Below are positions 10,662 to 27,924 of a DNA stretch of 64,000 nucleotides, in pieces. Origin of the DNA: Terana coerulea (lineage: Eukaryota > Basidiomycota > Agaricomycetes > Polyporales > Phanerochaetaceae); NCBI GenBank assembly GCA_024811115.1, contig JAKOGH010000160.1:1-64000 (forward strand), written 5' to 3'. The notes beneath the pieces were generated by a model, which did no database searches, was not told the DNA's origin, and saw only the letters and a program-made list of their open reading frames with translations. Every line of letters starts with the position of its first letter. Position 1 is the stretch's first letter. The translations under genes and the position numbers were made by a program.

Positions 10662-13223
10662 GGAGTGACCCGCCACTGACCGGTAGACCGGTGAGAAAGT
10701 AGTACGAAGGGTGTAATGATATGCAACCATTTCCTGGCTAAGGCGAGTGGCTCGAGCTACTTCGCGACCTTCATAGCTACATTTGTATACTCTGAGAGTC
10801 CGAATCTGACATTGAGAGAAGGTGTGCATCATCGAGAAGATGTATCTTGATCCTGCCGACCAACTCTGCGCTTCATCGCTCGACGCTTCAAAACCTCGAT
10901 GGCTCATTTCCGCCAGCACTCTTATTTGCTAATCAGTTTATGCAAATCCCGCCACTCATTCGTTTGAAGGGTTACAACTATTGAAACGCTCCGTGTATAT
11001 TGCTCGATATATGCCTTGTCGACATCTTTGGTGAAGACAGCCTTACAGCCTAGAAGGGCTCGCTCCAGCTTGCTGAGATGCGCATTCCAGCCACTAGACT
11101 TCTCGCTTGACTATTCGTTCTGACTTCTCGCCCGCGACCTGCGTATGCAGCGCGCGCAGAATGTACCGACGGACCGAGCACATCGCTGTGCGCACGCAAA
11201 CGGCAAACCCCACATGTCTGCTGTTTGCGGTGCCGCAGCCAAGCACCCGGTCACATCTGCCGGGCAATCTTCTCAACATCCCTGCAGCTTACGTGTGGAT
11301 GCATCCGAGGCAAACGTTCTCGTCTGGATCCGGCAGGTTTTTGCTCGGCGAGAAACTTGCTGCCCGCAGAACCATGGCAGTCTTCAGCCTCCGTCTCGCC
11401 ATGGCAATAATCGACGAGAAGCACAGTACATGGGATTGGCGGGGTAAATTCCATCAGAGTAAAGGCTAGCTCGTGGAGAGACGTGTGTGCCCATCGACGC
11501 CCACAGTAGCCGGGTGCACTTGTAGGGACGCTGCATGGTAGTTCTGGACCTAGAGCATTCTAGACAGCAGAAGCATCAGACCAATCAGCAAGACCATGAG
11601 TACAAATACCTCGGGCCCTTAAGCTTGCCTTGGGGTATACGCTTATGCGGCTGCGTTGAGTGCTGGTGCTGCAGGAAATGATTGTATGCGCCTTTCTTTG
11701 ACTTACTGTGAAGCTATTCCCGAGTGGATTGCTTGCATTGTAAGAGCTCACGGTGCGGTGAGCCGAAGACGTCGACAGGTGCAATTGTTGGCCAAGCCAT
11801 TCTCGCGAGTACCGACGGCGCCTCGCCCGCCATCTTCCTCATTCTCTCCTCATCCGGCCGTTTCCACTCACGCATACATGCGTCGACTTCAGCCCCTTGA
11901 GCTCCGGAAAACCGAGACAAAACCACAGTGTGGCCGACGAGTTCTGCGCGATGGATTTGAGGGCATCAGAAGCTCGTCGGATAAACCGCGACAGACCGCC
12001 AGAAGGAACGTACTCAAACACGATCGCCGACAGTACGCCTTGTGCAGAGTTCTGACAGGGAGACCTAGGGAGACGTCGGTGAACTTGAGTCTAGATTCGC
12101 GCCGACAAACGGCCCAAATAACGCGTCGCGTTGCGTAGCCAACGTGAGTCGCCAGAAGGACCTGCACCTCCAAACCGTTCAATGACAACGGTGGTAAGGG
12201 CCGTAATAGCGCAACCTACGACCTGCTGAAATACATCCAACGCTAGGCAATTCAAGGAATGCCAGAACTCGGTACTCACCTACAGCCAAGACACTGTCTT
12301 CAAGGCGCAGCTCATCTGAGTCGGCCTAGACTGGTTCCATGCTCGAAATCTGAGAGTTGTACCGTTGTTCGATCGCGTCGCACAGCGCATCATTTCCTCG
12401 CAAAACCCCATCAGACAAGCATGGAAAGTAGTAAAGCGTTTCATTCAATCTTTCCAGGTACGCCAGTACTGGGTGGTAGTTTGCTAGTCCCTGCGGTCCA
12501 ACGGCGCCGTCTATCGCCTCGGCCGCAAGTTCCTCCAAGATAGTAAATTCAGAAATGGCTGGGCAGTACTCTCATCAGGTGTGGATCAAATCATTGAATT
12601 GTGAGCGCACGCACCTCAGCACAATCAGCAAACACAGTTCTAGCTAACAGAAGTCCCCAGATGCCCAACAGACCATCAGAGCAAGAAGTCGAATGGTTGG
12701 ACAACAGGCTCGGAGCCATGTGCTAGAGACATATGGCTCCAGGTGGCTCGTCGGCCTGATACGAAGGCTGCGCCACGGCTCCTCGGGGTAGCGTTCCTGG
12801 CGCAAACTCTGGTTGACAGGCTACATTCCAGGTAAGCGACCAGTCGAGTGGATATGTTGTTGAAATTTGCACATCTTGCCGCCGCACAGTAGAGGTCGAG
12901 GACGTCGCCAGGCCCAATCTCGTTGGCAAGAAACCGAAGGGGTTGTGGTCGACGCCGCCGACGGCCGCACGAACCAAGGAGACCAGGTTCGAAGCGCCAG
13001 CACCTCGGAGTCGTTTCGGGCGTCTAATAACTGATGAGGTGGGCTCAGGTCCCGGCACAGATCTCGCTCAATTTTTTTACCAGGCCGATATGGCTTGTGG
13101 CGTAGCGTCAAAAGGCAGAGCCGTCCTCGCTTGCCCAGCCTTATCTTCCGCCCCCCTGATAAACAGGGCCCGCAACGGAGCTGGACTTCCGCACTCTGCT
13201 GCTTCTCTCTTCCTCCCACGACC
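10662..13223. other. 2.5 kb with no supportable gene
   Basis: Many overlapping short open frames occur on both strands (for example 11107-11469 plus, 11656-12138 plus and 12326-12538 minus). None has a recognisable domain, and none links to neighbours through convincing splice sites. The minus-strand segment 12538-12326 and the plus-strand frame 12310-12600 both look mildly protein-like, so a degenerate or fast-evolving gene may lie here. The last ~200 bp is the AzgA upstream region. Confidence 0.4.
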
Positions 13224-15340
13224 ATGGTCGCCCTGGTGCACTCAGTAAATGCCGCGGTGCGCTTTGCAGCTGCTCTGGACCGCGCACGACGCTGACGGAC
13301 TTCTGCAGGTCGCTGACTCCTTCGTGGGCAGGTGGTTCCACTTGGAGGGCTCAGGTCACCCCAAGGAGCGGGTTGGCTCCCGGTTCTTGGTGCGTCGCCC
13401 TCCGCTTTCCGACTTCAACGCCCCCTAATTGCTTTTCTTCGCTCAGACGGAAATTCGTGCTGGTCTCACGACATGGGTGAGTGGCTTTGCATACACAACT
13501 GGCCTGCTGCTTACGACTTACTCTAGGCTGCCATGGCGTACATCGTAAGCACACGACCCTTGTGTCCCCGACATCCCGCTAAGCGTCTTTCATCTCAAAG
13601 ATTTCCGTCAACGCATCCATCATCTCTGACACCGGAGGAACCTGTGTCTGCACCACCGACGACCTCTGCGTAACCGACGATGTCTACCTAAGCTGTGTCG
13701 ACGACGTCCGTCGGGACCTCATCATCTCGACCGCCGCTGTCTCTGCGCTCGCGTCCTTCCTCATGGGCCTGCTTGCGAACCTGCCCGTCGGCATGGCCCC
13801 CGGTCTCGGATTGAATGCATACGTGAGTGGTATCACATGGTACCTGGAAAAGAACCATGATCTGACTGTGCATCCTAGTTTACCTACTCCGTGGTTGGGT
13901 ACGTCAGACTCGAGTGATGGACGCGCTAAATGTTCTCAAGCCTGACCACATGCCTTTGCAGATTTCATGGGAGCGGTATCATCTCTTACCGGGAAGCGCT
14001 CGCGGCCGTCTTCTTGGAGGGTTGGATCTTCTTCATCCTGTCGCTCCTCGGTCTCCGGCAATGGCTTGCAAGGACGATGCCTCAGTCTTTGGTGATGGCT
14101 GTCGGCGCCGGCATCGGTCTGTTTATTGCCTTCATCGGTCTCTCAAGCGGCGGTCTTGGCGTCGTTGGTGGTGACACCACCAACTTGGTCGGTCTCGGTG
14201 GTTGCTTGCCGCAATGTAAGTTGAGCTGCTGCTTGAGAGATATTACCTTCTAACCATGAGTTTTAGACTACACGAGCCCGGACCTGCCAGGTTACTGTGC
14301 CAGCCACGTCCTGCAAAGTCCGACCATGTGGCTGGGTATTTTCGTCGGCGGTATCCTTACTGTCTTCTTGATGCTTTATCGCGTCAAGGGTGCCATCCTC
14401 ATCGGCATTTTCCTCACGTCCATTATCTCTGGCCGCGACCCACCTCCGTTACCGCGTTCCCCCACACCGACGCTGGCGACGCCGCTTTCGACTTCTTCAA
14501 GCAGGTCGTTACCTTCCGCCCGCTGCAGAAGATCGGCAACGCCCTCGATTACAACTACGGCAATGGTCGCGTGTGGTACGCCCTCATCACCTTCCTTTAC
14601 GTCGACATCCTCGACACCACCGGTACCCTGTACTCCATGGCCAAGTTCGCCGGCCTGCGCGACCCGGTCACGCTCGACTTCGAGAACTCGACGATTGCGT
14701 ACTGCGTCGACGCATTTAGCATCTCCATGGGCGCGCTCATGGGCACGTCCCCGTCACCGCGTTCATCGAGTCCGCGACCGGTATCTCTGAAGGCGGCAAG
14801 ACCGGCCTCACCGCCATCACGGCCGGCTTCGCGTTCTTCATCTCCATCTTCTTCGCGCCCATCTTCGCATCGATCCCAGCGTGGGCGACGGGCGGCGCGC
14901 TCGTCATCGTCGGCTCGCTCATGATCCGCAACGTGCGCGACATCAACTGGGACTACGTCGGCGACAGCGTCCCCGCGTTCCTGACGCTCATCATCATCCC
15001 GCTCACGTACAACATCGCGTACGGCGTCATCGCCGGCATCGTCTCCTTCATCCTCATCAACGGCGTCGCGGCGCTGCTGAGGCGCATCGGCGGCGAGCGC
15101 TTTGCGCCGCCCAACTTTGACGCGAGCGAGCCGTGGGTCATCCCACCCGGCAGCATCGTCCCTACCTGGATGCGCTGGATCGGTAGCCGCACGGGCCTCG
15201 TGCGCGACCGCCCGGAGTCGATGGAGATGGGGCAGCACCAGCCGCGCGAGATCGACAGCTGGGAGCAGTCCAAGCACTCGCACACGCCGCTCCAGTCCAC
15301 GCAACCCGTCATGGAGAAGGACGACCAGCGCGCATACTAA
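13224..15340 (+). CDS. azgA: AzgA-type hypoxanthine/adenine/guanine permease
   Basis: A plasma-membrane proton symporter for purine bases of the AzgA branch of the NCS2/xanthine-uracil permease family. I see eight exons, with introns at 13257-13308, 13390-13446, 13477-13526, 13545-13600, 13823-13878, 13899-13961 and 14216-14266. The start MVALVHSVNAAV joins VADSFVGRWFHLEGSGHPKE as in homologues. Diagnostic segments include ISVNASIISDTGGTC, LLANLPVGMAPGLGLNAY, VVGFHGSG, GLRQWLARTMP, FLYVDILDTTGTLYSMA, MGTSPVTAFIESATG and NVRDINWDYVGDSVPAFLT. About 12-14 membrane spans and a hydrophilic C-tail with several Ser/Gln residues follow. Length is about 590 residues, normal for the family. Two single-base losses interrupt the frame, near 14430 (TCT/TGG) and in the C run at 14749-14752. 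Both are probably sequence errors, because the protein resumes perfectly after each. Confidence 0.93.
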
Positions 15341-15959
15341 TCCTCCTTTCCGACCTTTGCCGTTCGTTTTCCCAGTGCTTCGACAATGCGAGATACGAAA
15401 AGGAGGTGTAGAGTAATGGACTAGGCTTTGTTGTGCAAGTACCTGATTTATTTCGTCATCTTATCCACACGTGTGTATACGTGTATACTATTCGCATCAC
15501 TATCCACTTCTAGTGCTTCTGGCTCCTGTGCTTTGCTTGCTTGCTTGTAGCGGATGCCTGTACAGCTCCTGCGCGTCTTTCACCGTCAGCCTACTTCTTA
15601 GACATCCTACAACTTGGGTACTTTTGCTGTCCTTTGTTTTATCAATGAATAAATCTCGGTCGTTCGTGGAACTCCTGGTCATCAATATTGCCTTCATGCT
15701 GGACAGGCGGGCTGAGTGCACGAACTCGTTGCACTCTGACGTCGGCTTGCTAGGGCAAAGACTTGCCTGTTTACGCTGCGTCCCTTCAAGCTCCAAGTTC
15801 CACACTCCGAGGCCCGAGCGGGCTGGCAGGCTTCGCGTTGAGTGGCCATGAGCGTCGACCAAAACAGGAAGGTGTCCAAGTACGGCTCGCGATCTCCCGC
15901 CTGCTGCCATCGAAGCCCAAGCTCAAGCGCCGTTCAACAGCCTAAGGTCAGCCTCCGTG

Positions 15960-15967
15960 GATATATA
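15960..15967 (+). promoter_or_regulatory. TATA-like element
   Basis: GATATATAAAC lies about 100 bp before the ATG at 16066, followed by a pyrimidine-rich leader. This is a typical fungal core-promoter arrangement. Confidence 0.4.
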
Positions 15968-16065
15968 AACTAGGCTCCTGGTTCGCTTTCCCCCAGAGCA
16001 GCTCTCTCTCCTTCCACGACAACTCCAGCAAGTCATCAACACCAAGGCCTCCTGGCGGGTTACCA

Positions 16066-16210
16066 ATGTGTTCCGACTCCTCCTGTTGTTGTCAAGAGCC
16101 AAGTAAGTCTAGCACGTGCCCAGTTGTTGACAATGTTCGGTGCTGACTAGAGTCCAACAGAAACATTGTATAGTCAAGGCAGCATGAAAATATATGAAGG
16201 CCCTGGCTAG
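16066..16210 (+). CDS. Possible small Cys-rich peptide gene
   Basis: The ATG at 16066 encodes MCSDSSCCCQEP, followed by a good donor GTAAGT at 16103 and an acceptor CAACAG ending at 16160. The second exon stops at 16210, giving a peptide of about 28 residues. The four cysteines near the start recall fungal metallothionein-like peptides, but the second exon has none and the whole is too short to be sure. The evidence is only the TATA box, pyrimidine-rich leader and consensus splice sites. It could be a chance frame within an untranslated transcript. Confidence 0.2.
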
Positions 16211-17614
16211 GCCATCTGCATCGCTGCCGTATCCTTGAAGTAAGCCTTGAGCTCTGTGAGCGACGAGCTGCTCCTCACCTGTCTCATAGTCTCCAGAAAA
16301 CGTAGACCGCATTCATCGACCCGGGCAATGTCCACAACCACCCGAACCTAGCTTCACTTGAGCCATCACTAGTAAGTCAGCCGCACCGTTCACTCATACC
16401 ACAAGTCACTAACTCTCAACAAAGTCCCCTCTCATCAACCATCCACTTCCACCAAGGGCACTCTCTCCCGATTACCCCACTCCTCGTGCCGCCCCCAGTC
16501 GTATGTGCAGGTGCCAGCGAAGAGCGTGGCACAACACACCTAGGGGCGGATACAGCACGGGTCGCTGTGGACGTAAGACGAGGAGGGCTACCCTCTTGGG
16601 TACCTGGTATCCTGCCGTCGTCCGGTCGCAGTCGGGCGAGCATATCGCACGGTGTTCCGGTATCGACATCAAGACATCCGGGTTTTAGGAGGAGGATGGA
16701 TGAAGGAGGGAGGATGGAGAAGGCTTGGGTCGCCACTTGATCTGCCATTGGTACGTCAGCCTCGCTTTGAATCAACGACGAACGGTCTCTTACGGTCGTC
16801 GACAGCTGCCTCGCGTCAACACATCATGTCGTCGCCTTCTGTCAACGAATACTCTTCTCGCCCACAAGAAGACCTGCGCCGCCCCTAGTCGTGCATGTGT
16901 GTAGTGACCATCATCATGGCACTGATACACGTCTGGGATCAGCTATGGCGCACGTCAGTGGACGTAATACGAGTTGGGATGGTTCGTTGGGCACTCTGTG
17001 TCTGGGCTTAGTCGGTCGCTGTTAGTCGTGCGCAAGGAGCTCCCCCGAAGCTCTACGGCACAGCGGCCTCCGAGGCTCAGACACATGGGTGCTAGGGGGT
17101 GATGGGACGATGTGCGAGGTTATTTGAGCGTTCTTGTGGTGTAGCAGGTTCATGGGAGGGCAGCGGGCGAGATGATAAGGTCTAGAAAACAGAGACTCCG
17201 CTGAGTTGGTGTTTAGCGTAGAGTCAAGACAAAACATACACGTTTCTCGGTAGATGCTCGTGCACAGAACCTGAGGATGTGGATTATCATTTGGCGAGTA
17301 ACAAAGTGAGCTTTTGCCGCGCTTTCCTCGTTATGTAAGTTCGCTGCATCAGTGGATATGGTCAAGATGAGAGGATGAGCGTCATGCGCCAAGCGACGCC
17401 ACGAAGGCGACGGCGCTTGCGCATCTTGAATCCCAACTTCCACCTCGAGTCATATAGTGAACCTCAGCAACTTCGTCTGTCTTTGGTGCTCACGCTGGCT
17501 GCCACAAACGCAGTGTCCGCCGGAATTATCACTGCAATACTTCAAACACGATCACACTGATGCTACAGCTCTAATCCAACAGGTCTGACTGCTCGAATGT
17601 TCACTTTTTGAGGT

Positions 17615-19417
17615 TCACACCTTCTTGAAGAACCCTTCCGTATCCCATCCCCTCTTGCTCTCCCCCTCCCTCATCCATCCCAGTCTCTCCTGCGTTAGCG
17701 CCCCTGCGCGCACGAACAACGTTCCATCCAAAACTGCCTCCGCGCCCCCAAGATTCAGGCCGAGCTCGCCAAAGTGGCCGGGCGGCGTCCCGCCAAGGAC
17801 TTCGGCAAAGTGGTGCAGCGCGCGCTGCGTCTTGCAGAGGTGCTCGTCCGGGTGCACGAGCGTGCTCTGCAGGAGCGCGAGCCACGCGTTTGGCGTGTGC
17901 GACGGCTCGAGCGTGCCCGGGGCAGGCTTGGGCCGAACGAGCTCGGGCGGCGGACCGTGCGCCCTGGGGTGCGGCGTCGTGGTGGCGTAGAAGTCGGCGA
18001 CGGGCAGCGGCGGGCGGCCGCGGGCGATGTAGAGGACGAGGGAAAAGGTGAAGTAGGTTTTGAGGAGGAGCGCTGCGGACCGGAGGCTGATGCTGTTGAG
18101 GACGGAGGTGGTCATGAGGGCAGAGGTTACGAGGTGCATCCTATCAACAAGGTCAGCACGCAAACGCATGTATTTGAAGCGGAGAACCTACAGGAAGAAA
18201 TCACCGTTGAACAACCCGTGCTCGTCTTCGCCCTGCTTCCTGCCAGCCCACCCGCCGACACCATAGATGATAGTGTTCATCCACACGAGCTCCTCAAACT
18301 TGCGCTTCAGCACCTCCTGATCCGGGCGTAACACTTGCCGTCCATGGCTCCGCCTCCTCTGTCAGTCTCACGCCCGCCAAGCGCACCACCCGGTCGACGC
18401 TATTCTCATCGTCGTCTGGGGCCTACAGGCAGGTCGACGTTGCCTGCCTCGAACGCCGGATCTTTCGCGACGCGCATGAGGACAGTCAGTGCGTGCGTGT
18501 CGGCGGCATTGCTCGTAGTCGCTTTGGGTGACACCACCAGACCGACGAGCTGCGACGTGAGGCTGGTCGCGCCAAAGAGTGCCGGCACAAACAAGGATTC
18601 GGCTTCGGTGGACTGGCATGCTGCTTCGGCGAGCCCTACGTGCGCGCAGCACACCATGGGTGAGTGCTCAGCCAAACGCAGAGATACAGTCCGCTCACCT
18701 TCTGCAACCAGCCCGGGCAGGCCGAATTCACAGCCGTAGCCTGTGTGGATGAGCGGGTGGAGGAAGCCCGCGAGGAAGCGGCTGAGCATCAGAGGCTTCT
18801 TCCCCTCCAATCCCGGTACGAGGTTCGCGTCCATGGAGAAGACAAAATCCTCAAGCACGGATTGTGTTGCGTTGCCTTTCCGCGACAGCAGTAGCTTGGA
18901 GAAAAAGGTCACATATGCCTGGTAGAACCTTGAGCGCGATCGTGAGTGCCGAGCACGGGAAGGGAAGCCCCTGAACGCACCGTTCGTCTCCCAGGAACTT
19001 CTTCCAATTCGTCTGGTCAATGGTGACCTTGGCGCCCTCCATGATCACGTTGGGAGTCTCTGGGGATGGGAACGCGGGCTTTTGATACAAGACATGGGTC
19101 TCGTACGCCGCGTCCAGGAGCTTTCCCGATGCACCCATGGCGTATATGGCCAGGAGGTGATGGCTCGCGTGACTGCAGCGCCCTGTCCTTGAATATCCGA
19201 GCGATATTTTGATGGACGACCGACTTACTTGTGGAACTGCAGGTCGTTGAAAAATATGTGCCACCTCCTGTGGTTATCCTTCAACAGTTTGAGGACCGTC
19301 TCAGTGCTCTCATGTGTCCATCCTGCGTGTCGCACGGAGTGGTAATGCGACGATTTGCGTAAAGTTAGTGGTTGGTAGCGGAAAGAGATACTTCAACTGC
19401 TCTGGAGTCGCTTCCAT
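17615..19417 (-). CDS. Questin oxidase-like protein (DUF4243)
   Basis: This is a member of the fungal questin-oxidase-like family, some of whose members carry out Baeyer-Villiger-type ring opening of anthraquinones; its own substrate is unknown. Recognisable blocks in order are a possible start at 19417 (MEATPEQL), GWTHESTETVLKLLKDNH, FFNDLQFHK, SHHLLAIYAMGASGKLLDAA, a core around 18880-18700 (LEDFVFSMDANL, RFLAGFLHPLIHTGYGCEFG) and ELVWMNTIIYGVGGW. The C-terminal exon runs from MHLVTSALMTTSVLNSI to the stop at 17615. Introns are seen at about 19215-19140, 18960-18920 and 18139-18190. The exact first exon is uncertain, because the donor/acceptor phase between 19417 and 19330 does not fit cleanly. 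No other biosynthetic cluster gene lies beside it. Confidence 0.8.
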
Positions 19418-20379
19418 CTTTGCGTCTGGGGGAAGCAGTAGGTGTTTGGTTGAAGGCAAGTTATGGATTTGAGTATTGCCGGGAACTGCATATATGTATT
19501 ATACTACACTATGACCTCATGCACCACGAGCCCACTCCTAATATATTGTATTTGATCGGACTTGGGAGCCTGAGGGCATGTGAGTCCTCGCTCTTGGGTG
19601 GACCTGCTTTAAGAAATGGGTACTAGGAAAGGCTTGAGTAGTTCCAGCATGCCGTTGTAAAGTTCAACACATTGAACTAGGTAACAAATTCATTCTCGAG
19701 TGAGATTCACTTAATCACTCACAGATCTGAGAGCGAGGAATCGCGCGAATGTCTCGCAGCCTATGCCAGTCCATTGAGGAGAAGATCAAGCAGCTCTGTG
19801 ACGGCGAGGGCCAAGAGAACTGGAACCTAAGTTGATTCAATAGACTGTCAACCTTCCCTCCAATGGAAGATGCAATGGGAAAATGCCTCTACGAAGTATG
19901 GGCGCGCAGTAAGCAGTTTTCCCAGCTGACTCGGCGAGCACCCACCCAGTTGCAAAGTTCGGCGCGGAGAAGAGGACCGGAGTTGAGCTCGAAGTTCAAA
20001 CCGCGTAAGCCTGCCAAATGCTGTTACCAACAAGGTTCCCAAACACAAGTGCTCTGCGTGAGACTACGCTGTAGATCGCTTCCGGCGAAGACGGTGCCAT
20101 GAACATGCCGCACAGAGCCGCGAGGAACAGACAATTTTCCCTCCAAGATAGAAGAGTGGACAGTAAGCTCACTGTATTAAAAATAAATGGACGTAGTCAG
20201 CAAGCGTTCTTTCTAAACATATGATTGCGCTCGTGAGACACACCGGACACACTGCGGAGACCACAACAACCAGAAAGAGAGGCATACGGCACCAGGGAAT
20301 TTTCAGCCAACTTCTTTACGGTTTCGCTATTAGGACAGATTCCGAGCAAATGCTAAGTTCTATGTTTTCGTGCCAAACC
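19418..20379. other. Intergenic, no gene seen
   Basis: Only short scattered frames are present. It lies between the 5' end of the questin-oxidase-like gene and the 3' end of the S9 peptidase. Confidence 0.5.
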
Positions 20380-22604
20380 TCACGCGGCCTTCTTGATACC
20401 AAATACGTCCTCGTAGAACCAGAGCTCCTTTTCCAACGACGCCTTGATGTTGTCCGCCTTCCGCCATCCGTGCCCTTCGCCTTCAAACTCCACGTAGTCA
20501 ACGCGCCTGCCGTTGTCCTTGATAGCTTGCACCATCAGCTTTGACTGCTCAGGCGGAACGACGCGATCCACGGAGCCTTGCAATAGCTGGGGAGTAATCC
20601 GTCAGCATACTGTACAGAAGCCAATGTTGTACACGACTGACCAGCAACGGCACCTTGATCTTGTCCGCGTTGTTTATTGGGCTCCTCTGCTTGTATACCT
20701 CAGGTATCTGCGCCGGCGTCCCGCCAATAAGCTTCTCGCAGTAGCGTGACTCGAACTTGTGCGTGAACTCGTCGAGCTTCTTCAGGTCGCTGATCCCGAA
20801 ATGCGACACGCCGGTCGCAAACGCGTCAGGGATACGCGCACAGCGTCGCGAGCACTGTGAGCCCGCCGGACGACCGCCCACGAATGGCCGTTCGCTTTGG
20901 GTCGATGAGCTCGTACGGCGCGCTCGAGAGTAACGATACGGAGAGCGCGCAGTCACGGAGGTCGACGACGCCCCATTCCCCGTTGAGCCGATTCCTACAC
21001 AACCATTAGCAGTGTGAGTAGTGAAAAATGATAGAACGTACATATACTCCCGACCATAACCCGAGCTTCCGCCGTAGTTGACGTCGAGGTATGCCCAGCC
21101 ACGGGAGGTGAAGAACTGAATCAAAAGTGTTAAAGCCTGGTCTGCCTTGTTTGTAGGACCGCCGTGTACGTTGACGATGCAGGGAGGCTTCTCTCCCGCT
21201 GAGGCCCTGTACTCTGGGTTGGTCGGCGCGTAGAAGATAACGTGAAGTGGTTCGTTGTTGGGCGGAATTGGGAGGGCCAGCGACTGCGGGGTCGAGAAAT
21301 ATTCTCGCGGGAACGCGGGCGTGACTGAGGATGTCTGGTTGAGCGATGTGTACTTTGGTTTGGAGCAGTCCTTGAGCATGCAGAACACGACAGCAGGCGG
21401 TTCATCGGTCTTGGCACCGATGAACACCACAGCGTCCTCTGTGACAGCCTGCACATGCTCCACCAAGACATACGGGCATTCGATCTCTTCTAGCGTGCGG
21501 CTGTGGAGGGAGACGACGTAGAGCACGCTCCGACCCTCGCGGACAGCAGCGTATAGCGCCTTGCTGCCGGTCTGGCCGAGAGGAACACCCCAGTTCATAC
21601 CCAGCTGCCACATCGGCAGACTGAAATCTTCAGCGACAGGCTTGTCTAGGGCGGGTGCAGCGGTATTGGTCGACAGCGTGTACGTCCAAGGGTTCTGATA
21701 ACCAGATTGGTCGCAGGTGAAGAGGACGACGTCGTTCGAAGCCCAGGAGGGGTAGGATGCGCTCACTTCCTTCCACTTGCCTGCGACATGACGGCTGTCG
21801 CTGAGGGCGACTCTCCCGGAGTCAACAGAGGCGCGGGGCGACATGGACTTCGGCGCCGTCCCAGGGCATGTCCGGATGCTTCCATTGCTGCCAGACGAGA
21901 TGAGTGCCGTCAGGTGAGAAGCCAGGGTTGGTGTAAAAGTCTGCACCAGAAAGGAGAGGATGTACGCTCTTGTCGTTCAAATCTATGACACACAGGGTGT
22001 TCACGACATCGGCTGGGTCGCTCTTGGTATGGTCTTCTTGCACGGCAACGACAAGGTGTGTCTGTTTCGGATGGACTGCGAAGGCACAGTACCGGTATAT
22101 CTTGCTCTCTGTATCATATTCAGCTTTATGTATGCGCACAAATTTGCGGCGACTTACCTGGGGTGACCGCTACGGGCGGTTCACCGCCTTTCACGACATA
22201 GACTCGGCCATCGGCGTAGTTCGAGAACAACACGACACCTCCGTAAGCAGCGGCAGCGGCACCGCCATACTACAGAGGGTTATAAGCACGAACTGCAGAG
22301 CACTGCAAAGCAATTTCGAGCACGCACCTCGTGCACCCCCGACCGCACATTGAAATCCCTTCCAACGACATCGCTCCCCTCCTCCGTCTTCACGAGGCGC
22401 GGTGCGACCTTCCGACGGACGCATTTCAACATGATATACGGTACTAGTCACCGCATCGACTAGTATGTCTTCAACAGTCGCTGACTACATTGATTGTTAG
22501 CTATTTATGCAAGTCTAGACTTCGTTGTTGCTCACATTTTCAAGGATGGCATCCGATGTGATTGGAGACTTCCAAGTACCATAAGGAGCGACATGAAGCG
22601 TCAT
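20380..22604 (-). CDS. S9-family prolyl oligopeptidase / acylaminoacyl-peptidase-like enzyme
   Basis: A serine peptidase with an N-terminal beta-propeller and C-terminal alpha/beta-hydrolase. The start is the ATG at 22604 (MTLHVAPYGTWKSPITSDAI), joined across an intron at about 22540-22480 to DILVDAVTSTVYHVEMRPSEG. Propeller repeats carry FSPDGTHLVWQQWKHPDMPW. The catalytic domain has VNVHGGPT, DVNYGGSSGYGREY, the nucleophile GRSSGG near 20890-20870, an Asp candidate in GSVDRVVPPEQ and a His in EGEGHGWRK near 20480. It ends at 20380 (..EDVFGIKKAA). Introns include ones near 22270, 21050-20995 and 20645-20588. One extra base near 20838 and another shift near 22390 interrupt the frame. No signal peptide is evident, so a cytosolic location is likely. 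Confidence 0.85.
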
Positions 22605-25237
<2,633 letters not shown>

Positions 25238-26152
25238 TCGCCACATAGAAGATTAAGGAGAACAAGGAGAAAAATGGAAGAACAATGTAAATATGTTGCA
25301 TGTATTTCTACCTTACAGGTTTCAGTCCCCCTCCCAGCATATTGGATCTTAGGATTTCGGTGCTCTTCTATTGCATATCGGAGGGTAACAAGAAGACAAG
25401 ACTAGTTGACAAGCATAGGCACCGCCCGCTAGTCTCCCGGAGACAGACAGCGAACGGAGGGGTCAACTTGCGCTTTGGGCTACGGATACGCTGTTAAGGT
25501 CTCTGTTACTACAACCTGACCGCGTCGTTCAGTTTGATTAGATCAAGCCGTGCGGCGCATCACGTCGTGCAACAATCAAAGTCTGTAAGGCACCAAGTTT
25601 CAATACTGTAACTCAGAACAGGCGACGTCCGCGTACATACTCACCTTGCTCTACCTTCTGCAATGCCGTTGTCTGTCCCAGCGGCGTTTGCAGAGCAGAA
25701 AAGGCTGCAGAGGTTGCTGGGCACAGCGAGATCATTAGGTCACGCCAAAGGTGCATGCTGTATGGCCTGCCAGTGCCGACGCGACTTCCAGTGAGTCGAG
25801 AGGCCTGGTGCATTTCAGGTGTGTGCGTCGTCTCGTGGCATATGGGGTGCCCTGAATGTGGAAGATGATGAAAGGCTCTGATAACTCCTTTGCAAGCCGG
25901 CGCACTCGAAGTTGACACTGCCAGCGTAGCGCACGACGTGCGCATAGCCAACACCGACTCGGATCTGTCTCGGCCTCAGCGGCCTGTTGGTTGATCGGAG
26001 GAGAATGGCAGTCGATGCGCGCTCCCGTTCGAGTTTCAGTTAGCGTATGCTGAGGGTCTCAGTCCTCATACGCTTATAAGCAGCTGTCGTACAGTTGGTG
26101 GGACTAGCCAGACCCACTTGTCCACCCCTCTCCAATCACCGCAGCCCACACC
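25238..26152. other. Spacer between the duplicated homocysteine synthase genes
   Basis: About 0.9 kb without a recognisable gene. The right end contains the duplicated promoter of copy 2. The minus frame 25613-25954 has no domain. Confidence 0.5.
26045..26152 (+). promoter_or_regulatory. Duplicated promoter block of homocysteine synthase, copy 2
   Basis: Counterpart of 23339-23454, with CTTATAAG at about 26070 as the probable TATA element. The conservation shows that the duplication included the regulatory region. Confidence 0.6.

Positions 26153-27924
<1,772 letters not shown>

Larger units (their letters stand above)
15341..17614. other. Long intergenic region with a possible small gene
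   Basis: The 3' flank of azgA is followed by sequence without recognisable coding content, apart from a TATA-like element and short Cys-rich frame near 15960-16210. Two loosely similar segments (16487-16590 and 16878-16985, both around CCGCCCC..AGTCGT..GTGGACGTAA.ACGAG) suggest an old local duplication. Confidence 0.4.

Noticed and set aside
11107..12543. Several 100-160-codon frames on both strands
   Set aside because: They overlap one another, none shows a motif or convincing splicing, and the two strands look equally protein-like.
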